The position numbers and the translations under genes are program-made. Source: Bradyrhizobium archetypum (GTDB lineage: Bacteria > Pseudomonadota > Alphaproteobacteria > Rhizobiales > Xanthobacteraceae). From it: a stretch of DNA of 64,000 nt. The stretch's first letter is position 1. Each line of letters opens with the position of its first letter. Below are positions 43,602 to 52,985 of this stretch, piece by piece. The notes beneath the pieces were generated by a model. That model was not told the origin of the DNA and made no database searches. It saw only the letters and a list, made by a program, of their open reading frames with translations. The stretch is taken from contig NZ_JAAVLW010000001.1 of NCBI RefSeq assembly GCF_013114835.1, positions 558,001-622,000 on the forward strand, in the 5' to 3' direction.

Positions 43602-44396
43602 CTAAGCCGCCTCGACGAAGCGATGCCGCTCGTAGAGGAATTCGAGCACCCGCTGCCGGCACTTGAGATAGCCAGGGCTGGTCGCGAGCTCGAGCCGCTT
43701 CCGCGGCCGCGCCAGCGGCACTTCCAGCACCTCGCCGATCCGCGCGCTTGGGCCGTTGGTCATCATCACGATGCGGTCCGACAGCAGCACGGCCTCGTCG
43801 ACGTCATGGGTGATCATCAGGATGGTGTTGCCGAGCTTCTGATGCAGTGCCATCACCGAATCCTGCAGATGCGCCCGCGTCAGCGCATCGAGCGCGCCGA
43901 ACGGCTCGTCGAGCAACAGCACCTTCGGCTCCATGGCGAGCGCGCGAGCAATGCCGACACGCTGCTTCATGCCGCCGGAAATTTCGCTCGGACGCTTGTC
44001 CTTGGCATGCGCCATCTGCACGAGGTTGAGGTTGTGCATCACCCAGGCGGCGCGCTCGGCCCGTGTCTTGGTCGAGGCGAACACCTTGTCGACGCCGAGC
44101 TTGACGTTTTCATAGACCGTCAGCCAGGGCAGCAGGCTGTGGTTCTGGAACACCACTGCGCGATCCGGTCCCGGCGAATTGACCTCGCGGTTTTCCAACA
44201 GCACGCCGCCATTGGTGGCGCCGGTGAGACCGGCCACGATGTTGAGCAGCGTGGACTTGCCGCAGCCGGAATGGCCGATGATCGAGACGTACTCGCCCTT
44301 CCCGATCGTCAGGCTGATGTCCTTCAGCACGTCGGTCGTGGCGTTGCCGCGGGTGAAGGTCTTGTCGATGTGATCGAGCTTCAAATAGGCCTGCAT
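43602..44396 (-). CDS. nrtD: nitrate-type ABC transporter ATP-binding protein
   Basis: 264-residue ATPase: Walker A GHSGCGKST, Q-loop FQNHSLLPWLTVYENV, signature ISGGMKQRVGIARAL, Walker B VLLLDEPFGALD, H-loop MITHDVDEAVLLSDRIVMM. The FQNHSLLPW and TNGPSARIGE forms are typical of NrtC/NrtD and CynD. No fused NrtA-like domain, so NrtD type. It lies 11 bp after nrtB. Nitrate, nitrite or cyanate are possible substrates. Confidence 0.9.
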   Translation of the reverse strand: MQAYLKLDHIDKTFTRGNATTDVLKDISLTIGKGEYVSIIGHSGCGKSTLLNIVAGLTGATNGGVLLENREVNSPGPDRAVVFQNHSLLPWLTVYENVKLGVDKVFASTKTRAERAAWVMHNLNLVQMAHAKDKRPSEISGGMKQRVGIARALAMEPKVLLLDEPFGALDALTRAHLQDSVMALHQKLGNTILMITHDVDEAVLLSDRIVMMTNGPSARIGEVLEVPLARPRKRLELATSPGYLKCRQRVLEFLYERHRFVEAA

Positions 44397-44407
44397 GACA
44401 TGCTCCT

Positions 44408-45316
44408 TCAGTTCAGCGCGGTGCCGCGGGTCACGATCTTGGCCAAGCCCGCGATCAAGCGGTCGAGCACGAAGCCGATGATGCCGACATAGAACAGCGC
44501 CAGGATGATTTCGCTGATGTGCGAGGAGTTCCAGGCGTCCCAGATGAAGAAGCCGATGCCGACGCCGCCAATCAGCATTTCGGCGGCGACGATCGCCAGC
44601 CACGACAGGCCGATGCCGATGCGAAGGCCGGTGAAAATGTAGGGCGCCGCCGCGGGGATCATGATCTTGGAGAAGAACTCCACCGGATTGAGCTGCACGA
44701 CGGCCGCGACATTGCGATAATCCTGCGGGATGTTGCGGATACCGACTGCGGTGTTGATGATGATCGGCCATACCGAGGTGATGAAGATGACGAAGATCGC
44801 CGACGGCTGGCCGTCACGGAACGCGGCGAGCGACAGCGGCAGCCAGGCCAGCGGCGGAATGGTGCGCAGCACCTGGAACAACGGATCGAGCCCGCGCATC
44901 GCCCATACCGACTGCCCAACCAGTGTGCCGAGCGCGACGCCGACGACGGCGGCGATCGAATAGCCATATGCGACACGCTGCAGCGAGGCGGACAAATGCC
45001 AGAACAGGCCCTTGTCGATACCGCCATTGTCGAAGAACGGATCGAAGATCAGCTCCTTGGTGTCCTTGAAGACGCGCGACGGCGGCGGCAGGGTCGAGCC
45101 GGTGCGGCGGCAGACCAACTCCCAGAACAGCATCAAGAGCGCGAGAACGATCAGCGGCGGCACGACGCGCGCCGCGATCTCCTTTGTCATCTTGACGTAT
45201 TTCTCGGCGCGCGGCGCCGGCTTGGGCGTCATCGTCACCACCGGCGCCGCAGCGGTCGGCGAAGCGGTCGGAATGGCAACGGCGGTGGCTTCAGCTTTGA
45301 TCGCAGGCATCGACAT
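44408..45316 (-). CDS. nrtB: nitrate-type ABC transporter permease
   Basis: 302 residues from ATG 45316 (an upstream start at 45394 overlaps the nrtA stop region and is less likely). After an Ala/Pro-rich cytoplasmic N-terminus come about six membrane segments; LFQVLRTIPPLAWLPLSLAA and AIFVIFITSVWPIIINTAVG are the NrtB-type loop, and IGLSWLAIVAAEMLIGG the EAA region. Channel for the ligand bound by the upstream receptor. Confidence 0.9.
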   Translation of the reverse strand: MSMPAIKAEATAVAIPTASPTAAAPVVTMTPKPAPRAEKYVKMTKEIAARVVPPLIVLALLMLFWELVCRRTGSTLPPPSRVFKDTKELIFDPFFDNGGIDKGLFWHLSASLQRVAYGYSIAAVVGVALGTLVGQSVWAMRGLDPLFQVLRTIPPLAWLPLSLAAFRDGQPSAIFVIFITSVWPIIINTAVGIRNIPQDYRNVAAVVQLNPVEFFSKIMIPAAAPYIFTGLRIGIGLSWLAIVAAEMLIGGVGIGFFIWDAWNSSHISEIILALFYVGIIGFVLDRLIAGLAKIVTRGTALN

Positions 45317-45380
45317 CGAAATTCTATCTCCGTGTTCAAAAGGCGGGCCACCCGCTCCTCGACGGCCGGCCCGAGTTTGA

Positions 45381-46697
45381 TCAGACATCAACACGCTTAA
45401 TTGAAAGGGATTTCAGATACGCAGCCGGGTTTTCCGGATCGAACACCTTGCCATCGAAGAAGGTCTCCTTGCCGCGCGAGGTCGAGGCCGGAATGTCGGA
45501 TGCGGCGACGCCGAGCGTCTTGGCCGCCTCGCGCCACATGTCCTCGCGGTTGACCTTGGCGATCAGCGCCTTGCCGTCGAACCCGGCTTCATATTTGCCC
45601 CAGCGGATGTCCTCGGTGATGAACCAGAGATCGTGGCTCTGGAACGGATAGGAGGCGTGATCGCGCCAGTACTTCATGATGTGCGGCGAGTTCTCGACGA
45701 CCTTGCCGGGAATGCCGTAGTCGAACTTGCCCGCCGAACGGTCATAGACGTCGTCGACCGGGCAGTTCATCCACTGCCGCTTGCCCATGATGGCGGCCAG
45801 CTCTTTCTTGTTCTCGGCCTTGTCGGCCCATTGCTGCGCCTCCATCACCGCCATCAGGATCGCGTTGGCCGCTTTCGGATATTTGTCGACCCAGGCAGCA
45901 CGCATGCCGAGCGATTTCTCGGGATGCTTGTTCCAGAGTTCGCCGGTGTTGACCGCGGTGTAGCCGATGCCCTGGTTGATGAGCTGCAAATTCCAGGGCT
46001 CACCGACGCAGAAGCAGTCCATGGTGCCGACCTTCATGTTGGCGACCATCTGCGGCGGCGGCACGACGATGGTCTCGATGTCCTTGTCGGGATCGATACC
46101 GCCGGCGGCGAGCCAATAGCGGATCCAGAGATCATGGGTGCCGCCGGGAAAGGTCATCGCGGCCTTTACCGCCTTGCCCGACGCCTTCTTCTTTTCCAGG
46201 GCCGCCTTGAAGGGCGACGCGTCAACGCCGAGCTTCAGATCGGCATATTCCTTCGCGACCGAAATGCACTGACTGTCGAGATTGAGCCGCGCCAGGATGT
46301 ACATCGGCGTCGGCTGATTGTTCTGCGTCACCTTGCCGGCCGAGATCAGGTACGGCATCGGCGTCAGGATATGCGCGCCGTCGATGCCGTTGCCTTCACT
46401 GCCGAGCACGAGGTTGTCGCGGGTGGTGCCCCATGACGCCTGCTTGGCGACTTCGACGTCGGGCATGCCGTGCTTGGCGAAAAATCCCTTGTCCTTGGCG
46501 ACAAAGAGCGGACCCGCGTCGCTCAGCGCAATGAACCCGAGCGTTGCCTTGGTCACTTCCGGCCCCGCGCCTTGCGCAAATGCGCCGGCCGGGAAATTCA
46601 GCTTGGCCGCGGCCAGCAAGGCCGCCGTGCCGCCCGTCGCCTTCAGGATCTGGCGGCGGCTGAAACCACGTGAGGTCGGATGGGTGGGCTTCGTCAT
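45381..46697 (-). CDS. nrtA: nitrate-type ABC transporter substrate-binding protein, Tat-exported
   Basis: 438 residues with a twin-arginine signal (GFSRRQILKATGGTAALLAA). The mature part matches NrtA/CmpA: LGFIALSDAGPLFVAKDKGF, GSEGNGIDGAHILTPMPYL, VGTMDCFCVGEPWNLQLI and KRQWMNCPVDDVYDR. These receptors bind nitrate/nitrite (NrtA) or bicarbonate (CmpA); the sequence alone cannot decide, but the globin gene downstream and the sigma-54 promoter favour nitrate. First gene of nrtA-nrtB-nrtD-globin. Confidence 0.9.
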   Translation of the reverse strand: MTKPTHPTSRGFSRRQILKATGGTAALLAAAKLNFPAGAFAQGAGPEVTKATLGFIALSDAGPLFVAKDKGFFAKHGMPDVEVAKQASWGTTRDNLVLGSEGNGIDGAHILTPMPYLISAGKVTQNNQPTPMYILARLNLDSQCISVAKEYADLKLGVDASPFKAALEKKKASGKAVKAAMTFPGGTHDLWIRYWLAAGGIDPDKDIETIVVPPPQMVANMKVGTMDCFCVGEPWNLQLINQGIGYTAVNTGELWNKHPEKSLGMRAAWVDKYPKAANAILMAVMEAQQWADKAENKKELAAIMGKRQWMNCPVDDVYDRSAGKFDYGIPGKVVENSPHIMKYWRDHASYPFQSHDLWFITEDIRWGKYEAGFDGKALIAKVNREDMWREAAKTLGVAASDIPASTSRGKETFFDGKVFDPENPAAYLKSLSIKRVDV

Positions 46698-46848
46698 TGG
46701 TATCTCTATCCTTCGTTGGAAATGGGCCGTCCGACTGGGTCACCGCGCGAGGCGCAGGAAGGCGCGTTCCAGGGAGGCCCCGGAGTGCGGCGTCACAATT
46801 CGGATGAGTGGTCTCAAGGGACGGCATCAATGGCGTCAGCACTAGCTA

Positions 46849-46864
46849 TTCAAGCATCGTGCCA
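46849..46864 (-). promoter_or_regulatory. sigma-54 promoter for the nrt operon
   Basis: On the minus strand TGGCACG-ATGC-TTGAA matches the -24/-12 consensus TGGCACGNNNNTTGCW with a single deviation (TTGA for TTGC). It lies about 150 bp upstream of nrtA, leaving a long leader that might contain regulatory RNA. It fits NtrC-dependent expression under nitrogen limitation. Confidence 0.7.
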
Positions 46865-46972
46865 AGCCCGTCGTGGCGCATAATGGCGAGCAATATCAAT
46901 GAGATATAAATCTATCGTCTTAAAAATAGGCAGCGGTCAGGAACCAGTCACAGCATGCCAAACTTGCGATTC

Positions 46973-47005
46973 GCCCAATCCTTGTGCGGCGCACAAGGAT
47001 TGGGC
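46973..47005. terminator. 15-bp perfect stem-loop between the dioxygenase and nrt genes
   Basis: GCCCAATCCTTGTGC-GGC-GCACAAGGATTGGGC starts about 20 bp beyond the dioxygenase stop and upstream of the nrt promoter. No T-run follows, but it is the longest perfect hairpin in this region and probably ends the dioxygenase transcript or insulates the nrt promoter from read-through. In the remaining 46698-46972 I see only the sigma-54 promoter and leader. Confidence 0.55.
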
Positions 47006-47024
47006 AAGCCGTAAGCGCGCGGCC

Positions 47025-47939
47025 TCAGGCGTTCTCGGCAGTCTTCGCCATCATCGGTTTTGGCGCGTTTCCATCTCCCGGCTTCATCCGGAATTCGTAG
47101 GTCATCAGGTGCCAGGGGCCGGCGGCCGGCTTACCGTCCGGCATCGTTGAATCGGTGCGTCGTTCAATCTTCGCCACCAGCTCATCCTTGACCCCGAATA
47201 CCACGTCGGAATCGAGATATTTGTCGCCATCCATGAAGACATGCGTGATCAGCGGCTGGTAGCCGGGCGCATCGACCAGGAAATGCACATGCGCCGGCCG
47301 CATCGGATGGCGGCGCGTCTGCAGGATCATCTCGCCGACGGGACCATCGGTCGGAATCGGATAACTGCACGGCAGGATGGTGCGGAAGAAGAACCTGCCA
47401 TCGGCATCTGTGATGAAGCGCGCCCGCGACGACGGCCCCTGCGCGGCATAAGTGGGCTTTTGCGAGTCATAGAAGCCGTCACCATCGGCGTGCCAGACGT
47501 CTACCGGCACGTTCGCCAGCGGCTTGCCCTTGAGGTCGGTGACGCGGCTTTGCACGAACATTCGCTCGCCAGCCAGCTCGGCGGAGATATCCGTGCCATG
47601 CGGCGCCACCTTGTGCTCGCCGACATAGAACGGGCCGAGCACCGTCGTCTCGGTGGCACCCTCGCGCTCCCTGTGGTTCACGGCGTCAACCAGCATCGAC
47701 ACGCCGAGCACGTCGGAGAGCAGAATGAACTCCTGCCGGATCGGGGTGCACTTCTGGCCGGTCCGGGTCAGGAAGTCGATCGCATATTCCCACTCCTCGA
47801 AGGTGAGATCGGTCCTGCGGACATAGTCGTGCAGCGATTTCACCAGTTCCTGCAGCAGGAATTTGGCGCGCGGATCAGGCGTGTCGTCGAAGCTGCGGAT
47901 CACGGCGGCGGTCAGTTCGGTTTCACTGAATTGGCGCAT
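47025..47939 (-). CDS. intradiol ring-cleavage dioxygenase (catechol/hydroxyquinol 1,2-dioxygenase type)
   Basis: Non-haem Fe(III) enzyme opening an ortho-diol ring to a muconate or maleylacetate. 304 residues: an N-terminal helical dimerisation region (AVIRSFDDTPDPRAKFLLQE), then VLGPFYVGEH, VDVWHADGDGFYDSQ (first Tyr ligand), PCSYPIPTDGPVGEM (second Tyr) and MRPAHVHFLV (the two His ligands). The N-terminal region and overall length match hydroxyquinol and chlorocatechol dioxygenases. No companion cycloisomerase or maleylacetate reductase is adjacent. Confidence 0.92.
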   Translation of the reverse strand: MRQFSETELTAAVIRSFDDTPDPRAKFLLQELVKSLHDYVRRTDLTFEEWEYAIDFLTRTGQKCTPIRQEFILLSDVLGVSMLVDAVNHREREGATETTVLGPFYVGEHKVAPHGTDISAELAGERMFVQSRVTDLKGKPLANVPVDVWHADGDGFYDSQKPTYAAQGPSSRARFITDADGRFFFRTILPCSYPIPTDGPVGEMILQTRRHPMRPAHVHFLVDAPGYQPLITHVFMDGDKYLDSDVVFGVKDELVAKIERRTDSTMPDGKPAAGPWHLMTYEFRMKPGDGNAPKPMMAKTAENA

Positions 47940-48072
47940 TTTGCTGTCCTGCGGGATAGACCAAGGTTGGCGCGACCCTACACCACCGCCGCATTTCGGA
48001 TAAGCAGGCCGGTTGGAACGGGATACACTTTTCGGCTATCAAAGCCCCATCGTCAGCCGGAGATCAGCGCCG

Positions 48073-49347
48073 ATGTTAGCTCCTACCCCCGCCTCGCCCG
48101 AGCAAGCCGGAATGTCTAAGGCGGCGCTCGATCGCCTCGAAAATCACCTGAAGCAACGCTACATTGATGCCGGCCGCTTTCCCGGGACGCAGCTCCTGAT
48201 CTACCGCCGCGGCAAGATCGTGCATTCGACCGCGCAGGGCTTTGCCGACGCCGAGCGCAAGGTGCCGGTCAAGGATGACACCATCTTCCGCATCTATTCG
48301 ATGACCAAGCCGCTCACCTCCGTCGCCTTCATGATGCTGGTGGAGGAAGGCCGTGTCGCGCTCGACGAGCCCGTGCACAAATACATCCCGGCATGGAAGA
48401 ATCTCGGCGTCTTCGTGGCCGGCACGCACCCGGCGTTCCTGACCCGCGCGCCGTCGCGGCCGATGCTGATCGTGGACCTGTTGCGGCACACGGCAGGCCT
48501 GACATACGGCTTCCAGCAGCGCAGCAATGTCGATGCCGCCTATCGCGAGAACAAGATCGGCGAAGTGGTCAAGGCCGGCACGCTGCACGGGATGATTGAC
48601 GACCTCGCGAAAATCCCGCTGGAATTTTCGCCGGGCGAGGCCTGGAACTATTCCGTCGCCACCGACGTGATCGGCTATCTCATCGGCCTGATCAGCGGCA
48701 AGCCGTTCGAGCAATTTCTCAAGGAACGCATCCTCGATCCGCTCGGCATGAACGACACCGATTTCTTCGTGCCCAAGGGCAAGGCGCATCGTTTCGCCGC
48801 GTGTTATTCGGCAGATCCGCAGGGCGGCATGACGTTCCATGCCACCGAGCGCAAGGGCACGCTGACGCTGCAGGACGACCCGGCGACGAGTTCGTTCCTG
48901 GAGCCGCCCTCCTTCATCTCCGGCGGCGGCGGCCTGTGCTCGACCGCGGCCGATTATCTCACATTCTGCCGGGCGCTGCTCAACGGCGGCGAGCTCGGCG
49001 GCGTCCGCCTGCTGGGCCCGAAGACCTTGAAGCTGATGACGTCAAACCACCTGCCGGGCGGCGTGGACCTGCCGGCGATGTCGCGCTCGCTGTTTTCGGA
49101 AGCCGCCTATAACGGCATCGGCTTCGGTCTCGGCTTTGCCGTCACCATGAATCCGGCACAGACGCTGATCGCCGGCAGTCCCGGCGAATTCAACTGGGGC
49201 GGCGCGGCGACGACGTCATTCTTCATCGATCCCGCCGAAGAGCTGATCACCATCTTCATGACGCAGGTGTTGCCGTCGAGCGCCTATCCGCTGCGGCGCG
49301 AGCTGCGCACCATGGTGTACGCCGCCATCACCGACAGCAATCTCTAA
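48073..49347 (+). CDS. serine hydrolase of the beta-lactamase/class C esterase family
   Basis: 424 residues from ATG 48073. The nucleophile motif SxxK is in FRIYSMTKPLTSVAFMML and the Tyr motif YxN-like is WNYSVATDVIGYLI; GFGLGFAVTMNPAQ lies near the third motif. MLVEEGRVALDEPVHKYIPAW is typical of EstB/DD-peptidase-like esterases. No signal peptide, so a cytoplasmic esterase or amidase rather than a resistance enzyme is likely. Divergent from the dioxygenase; substrate unknown. Confidence 0.88.
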   Translation: MLAPTPASPEQAGMSKAALDRLENHLKQRYIDAGRFPGTQLLIYRRGKIVHSTAQGFADAERKVPVKDDTIFRIYSMTKPLTSVAFMMLVEEGRVALDEPVHKYIPAWKNLGVFVAGTHPAFLTRAPSRPMLIVDLLRHTAGLTYGFQQRSNVDAAYRENKIGEVVKAGTLHGMIDDLAKIPLEFSPGEAWNYSVATDVIGYLIGLISGKPFEQFLKERILDPLGMNDTDFFVPKGKAHRFAACYSADPQGGMTFHATERKGTLTLQDDPATSSFLEPPSFISGGGGLCSTAADYLTFCRALLNGGELGGVRLLGPKTLKLMTSNHLPGGVDLPAMSRSLFSEAAYNGIGFGLGFAVTMNPAQTLIAGSPGEFNWGGAATTSFFIDPAEELITIFMTQVLPSSAYPLRRELRTMVYAAITDSNL

Positions 49348-49543
49348 GACCAGGCGTGATTCCGAGGCGATGCAAAAAGCATCGCCGGGACGGACTTACG
49401 GGAGGTTGAGAGGTTCCGCAGCACGAAGGCACGCACGCCGGAACCCGGCCGCTTTCGGAGAACGGTCCTACATCTTCCTAATATCCTTGGCGAAATTCGG
49501 CGGCTTCTCCTATGCTCGCCTCGATTGGGCCGATCCGGGGCTT

Positions 49544-51055
49544 GTGTTGCCGAAACTTTCACTGCCAGTGCGTCTCGTCCTTCTGGTTGCGGGAACTACG
49601 CTGCCGCTGATCCTTTTCGCGGCCGGCATCGTTCTTACCCATTACAAGCAGGACCGTCAGAACGCGACGCAACGCGTGCTTGAAACGGTTCGCAGCATCC
49701 GCCTCGTGCTCGATGCTGAGATACAGCGCATGACGGGTGCACTGCAGGTGCTCTCCCTGACCAACGCGTTGCGCGACGGCGATTTCAATGGATTCCGCCG
49801 TATTGCCCAAGGTTTCCTCGATCAGTACGGCGAAGGCGGCGTCGTGCTGGTCGCGGACCGCGACGGGCGCCAGGTGTTCTCATCGCTCACGTCGGACACC
49901 GCAAGCCTGCCACCGCGCAACAATCTCGCCATCGTGGACAGGGTATTCGCGGAAAAGAAGCCGGTCTATTCGAACCTGTTCTTCGGTGCCGTCAAGAAAC
50001 GCCTGATCGTAACGGTCGAAGTGCCCGTCATCGTCGACGGCGAGGTTCTCTATGATATTTCCTTCAGTCCGCCGATCGAGATTTTCCAGGCGATGGTCGA
50101 GCAGCAGCGCCCGAGCAAGGACTGGACGATCTCGATCTTCGACGGCGAAGGCACCAATTTCGCGCGCGTGCCTAATCCGCACGAGACCATCGGCAAACGC
50201 GCGTCACCCTCGCTCTATGCCGAAATGTTCCAGACAAGCGAGGCCACCTTGCCGACGGTATCGCTCGAAGGCGTGCCGCTGATTACGAGCTTTGCCCGCT
50301 CCTCGCTCACCGGATGGACGGTTGCAGCCGGCATCGCCGAAAGCTCCCTCGTCGCGCCGCTTTGGCGCAACCTCGCGATCACCAGCGTGATGGGCGCCGT
50401 GCTGCTGATGGTCGGCCTCGCCTTTGCGGTGCGAATGGCAACCCAGATTGCCCGCGGCGAGATGCTGCACAATCTCCTGATCGAGGAGCTCAACCATCGC
50501 GTCAAGAACACGCTCGCGGTCCTGCAGTCGATCGCCACCCAGACCTTCCGCAGCGCGAGCCGCACCGAGCGCGAGAAATTCGAGGGAAGGCTCGGCGCGC
50601 TGGCGGAGGCGCACAATTTGCTGAGCCAGGAAAAATGGCAGGGCGCCGAGTTGCGGGAAGTCGTCGCGCGGGTGCTGCAGCCTTATCTGCTCAACAATCA
50701 GGAGCGGGTGCGGATGTTCGGGCCGCAGGTTCCGCTGTCGCCGCGGCTCGCCGTCGTGCTGTCGATGATCGTGCATGAGATCGCAACCAATGCCGCCAAA
50801 TACGGCGCGCTATCCAACGACATCGGCACCATCGCGGTGGATTGGGAAATCCTGCAGGAAAGCGACGGTCGCAAGTTGCGGTTGATCTGGAGCGAGGCCG
50901 GCGGCCCGCCGGTCACGGCGCCGGTGCAGCGTGGTTTCGGCTCGCGGCTGATCGAGCGCAGCGCGCGTGACCAGCTTGGCGGCGAAGCAACCGTCGACTT
51001 CCTGCCGCGCGGCGTCGTCTATACGGTAAGCTGCGCCCTCGACAGGGAGGAATAG
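49544..51055 (+). CDS. HWE-family sensor histidine kinase
   Basis: Membrane sensor of about 503 residues. From a GTG at 49544 (an ATG at 49370 gives 58 extra residues with little character) it has a first membrane segment (LVLLVAGTTLPLILFAAGIV), a periplasmic Cache-like sensor of about 250 residues, a second membrane segment (VMGAVLLMVGLAFAV), then the HWE/HisKA_2 phospho-acceptor ELNHRVKNTLAVLQSIATQT and an ATPase domain with HEIATNAAKYGAL and GFGSRLIERS. These kinases often serve general stress or light/chemical sensing in Alphaproteobacteria. No response regulator is adjacent. The start is uncertain. Confidence 0.85.
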   Translation: MLPKLSLPVRLVLLVAGTTLPLILFAAGIVLTHYKQDRQNATQRVLETVRSIRLVLDAEIQRMTGALQVLSLTNALRDGDFNGFRRIAQGFLDQYGEGGVVLVADRDGRQVFSSLTSDTASLPPRNNLAIVDRVFAEKKPVYSNLFFGAVKKRLIVTVEVPVIVDGEVLYDISFSPPIEIFQAMVEQQRPSKDWTISIFDGEGTNFARVPNPHETIGKRASPSLYAEMFQTSEATLPTVSLEGVPLITSFARSSLTGWTVAAGIAESSLVAPLWRNLAITSVMGAVLLMVGLAFAVRMATQIARGEMLHNLLIEELNHRVKNTLAVLQSIATQTFRSASRTEREKFEGRLGALAEAHNLLSQEKWQGAELREVVARVLQPYLLNNQERVRMFGPQVPLSPRLAVVLSMIVHEIATNAAKYGALSNDIGTIAVDWEILQESDGRKLRLIWSEAGGPPVTAPVQRGFGSRLIERSARDQLGGEATVDFLPRGVVYTVSCALDREE

Positions 51056-51071
51056 ATCGACGGGAAGGTCG

Positions 51072-52391
51072 CTATCTGAGCATCTCCGGCACGATCAGGC
51101 GCGGCAGGAACAGCGAAACGCTGGGCCATATGATGACGGCGGCGAGCACCAGCAGCATCGGTATCAGCATGATCACCGTGTCTTTCAACGCGTAGCGTAG
51201 CCGCACACCCGCGATCGAGCAGGCGATCATCAGGCATAGCCCATAGGGCGGTGTCACCAGGCCGAACGCCAGCGACACGATCGAGATGATCGCAAACTGC
51301 ACGGGGTGCAGGTCGACCGACTTTGCCAGCGGCTCCAGCACGGTGCCGACGATCACGATCGCCGGAATGGCGTCGAGAAAACAGCCGACGACGAGAAAGC
51401 AGAAGGCGATGAAGAAGCCCGCCGTGACCGTGCCCATGCCCCAGGTCGAAACATTCGCCAGCAGCTCCTGCGGGATCCTGTAGTAGGCGAGCAGCCAGCC
51501 GAACGCGCTTGCGGTGCCGACGCAGAACAGCGCGACACCGGCCAGCCGCCCGGTGTCGAGCAGCGCCTTATAGAGTTCGCGAACGCCGGTTTCACGATAG
51601 AAGAACGCGGAGAGCGCCACAGAGTAGAGCACTGCGACGCAGGCGGATTCGGTGGCGGTAAACCACCCGAGCAGGATGCCGCCGACGATAATGAACGGCG
51701 TCGTCAAGGCCGGTATCGATCGAAAGATGGCATAACCGATATCGGCCCAACTCGATTTCGGGTAAGTCGGATAGCCGCGGCGCACCGCGTAGACATGCAC
51801 GGTTGCCATCTGCGCGCCTGCGATCAGGAGCCCGGGAACGATGCCGGCCAGATACATCGCTGCAATCGAGGTCGAGATCAGCCCACCCCATACGATCATC
51901 AGGATCGAGGGCGGGATGATGACGGCCAGCACCGCCGAGACTGCCGTGATAGCAATCGAAAACGAGAGGTCGTAGCCCTCCTTCGTCTGGGCATCGATGA
52001 AGATCTTGGACTGGCTTGCCGCGTCGGCGGTGGAAGAGCCGGAAATGCCGGCAAAGAACACGCTGAGCACGACGTTGATCTGCGCCAGCGACCCTGGCCA
52101 GTGCCCGACCATCGAGCGCGACAGCGCCACCAGGCGATCGGTAATGCCACCGATGCCCATCAGGTTGGCGGTCAACAGGAAGAACGGCACGGCGAGGAGG
52201 ATGAAGGAGTTGTAGGCGTTGAAGGTCTCCTGCGCGAGCGTCATGATCGACAGCCGCGGCTCGATCAGGAGGATCGGTACACAGGCAAGGCCGAGCGCAA
52301 AAGCGACCGGCACGCGCACGATGAGCAGGCCAATGAAGACGCCGAACAGGACCAGCGCGGCCTCCCCGGCAGAAAGTACGTTACCGCTCAT
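51072..52391 (-). CDS. dctM: TRAP transporter large permease (DctM type)
   Basis: 439 residues and about twelve membrane segments. INVVLSVFFAGISGSSTADA is the DctM signature, with IIPPSILMIVWG, PYGLCLMIACSIAGVRL and GCFLDAIPAIVIVGTVLEPL as further conserved loops. Proton/sodium-driven channel subunit for an organic acid. Its ATG overlaps the stop of dctQ in ATGA (52388-52391), which sets the start. Confidence 0.93.
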   Translation of the reverse strand: MSGNVLSAGEAALVLFGVFIGLLIVRVPVAFALGLACVPILLIEPRLSIMTLAQETFNAYNSFILLAVPFFLLTANLMGIGGITDRLVALSRSMVGHWPGSLAQINVVLSVFFAGISGSSTADAASQSKIFIDAQTKEGYDLSFSIAITAVSAVLAVIIPPSILMIVWGGLISTSIAAMYLAGIVPGLLIAGAQMATVHVYAVRRGYPTYPKSSWADIGYAIFRSIPALTTPFIIVGGILLGWFTATESACVAVLYSVALSAFFYRETGVRELYKALLDTGRLAGVALFCVGTASAFGWLLAYYRIPQELLANVSTWGMGTVTAGFFIAFCFLVVGCFLDAIPAIVIVGTVLEPLAKSVDLHPVQFAIISIVSLAFGLVTPPYGLCLMIACSIAGVRLRYALKDTVIMLIPMLLVLAAVIIWPSVSLFLPRLIVPEMLR

Positions 52392-52906
52392 TGCTTTGCC
52401 CCAAGCAGAATTCGCGCTTCGTCGAGTATCTGTTCGCCCGCAAACACCATCCACGTCGCGCCGGCTACCGGCCATGCGACATGAATCAGCCAGAGCGGCA
52501 GATCGGCCAGTTCGGAGGTCCTGTTCCAGGCGAACCGTGTGAATTCCAAGCCAGCCCACACGAACACCAGTGCCATTGCCAGCACGCCGAGCCGCGCGAG
52601 AATTCGCACCAAAGCTTCGCTCCGACGCGACAGCGTAGGCCAGACGTCGACCTCGAAATGCTGTGCCTCCCTGATTCCGACCATGGCGCCGATCATGATG
52701 GTCCAGACGAACAGGAAGCGCGCCATCTCCTCGGTCCAGATGTAGGACGGAATGAACGGCGTGTAGCGCGAGATGATTTGCAATGTAACCGGAACGACCA
52801 GAATGCCGACGCAGGCCGCGAGCAGGATTTCCAGCAATTTGGCATAGGCCGCCGTTACGCGTCGCCACAGCGACGGGTTCGGCGGCATCGGTATTTCAGT
52901 CATCAT
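52388..52906 (-). CDS. dctQ: TRAP transporter small permease (DctQ type)
   Basis: 172 residues with four membrane segments: LLEILLAACVGILVVPVTLQ, RFLFVWTIMIGAMVGI (with EEMARF before it, the DctQ signature), LARLGVLAMALVFVWAGLEF and LIHVAWPVAGATWMVF. It bridges the large permease and the receptor. Two adjacent ATGs at 52906 and 52903. 79 bp after dctP. Confidence 0.9.
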   Translation of the reverse strand: MMTEIPMPPNPSLWRRVTAAYAKLLEILLAACVGILVVPVTLQIISRYTPFIPSYIWTEEMARFLFVWTIMIGAMVGIREAQHFEVDVWPTLSRRSEALVRILARLGVLAMALVFVWAGLEFTRFAWNRTSELADLPLWLIHVAWPVAGATWMVFAGEQILDEARILLGAKQ

Positions 52907-52985
52907 GGCTCCGGGAGATAACGGTCACGGAATAAGGCAAGCCGCAGGGCCTGCCCCGACTTCCAGTCGCTCGGCGCGACTGTTC

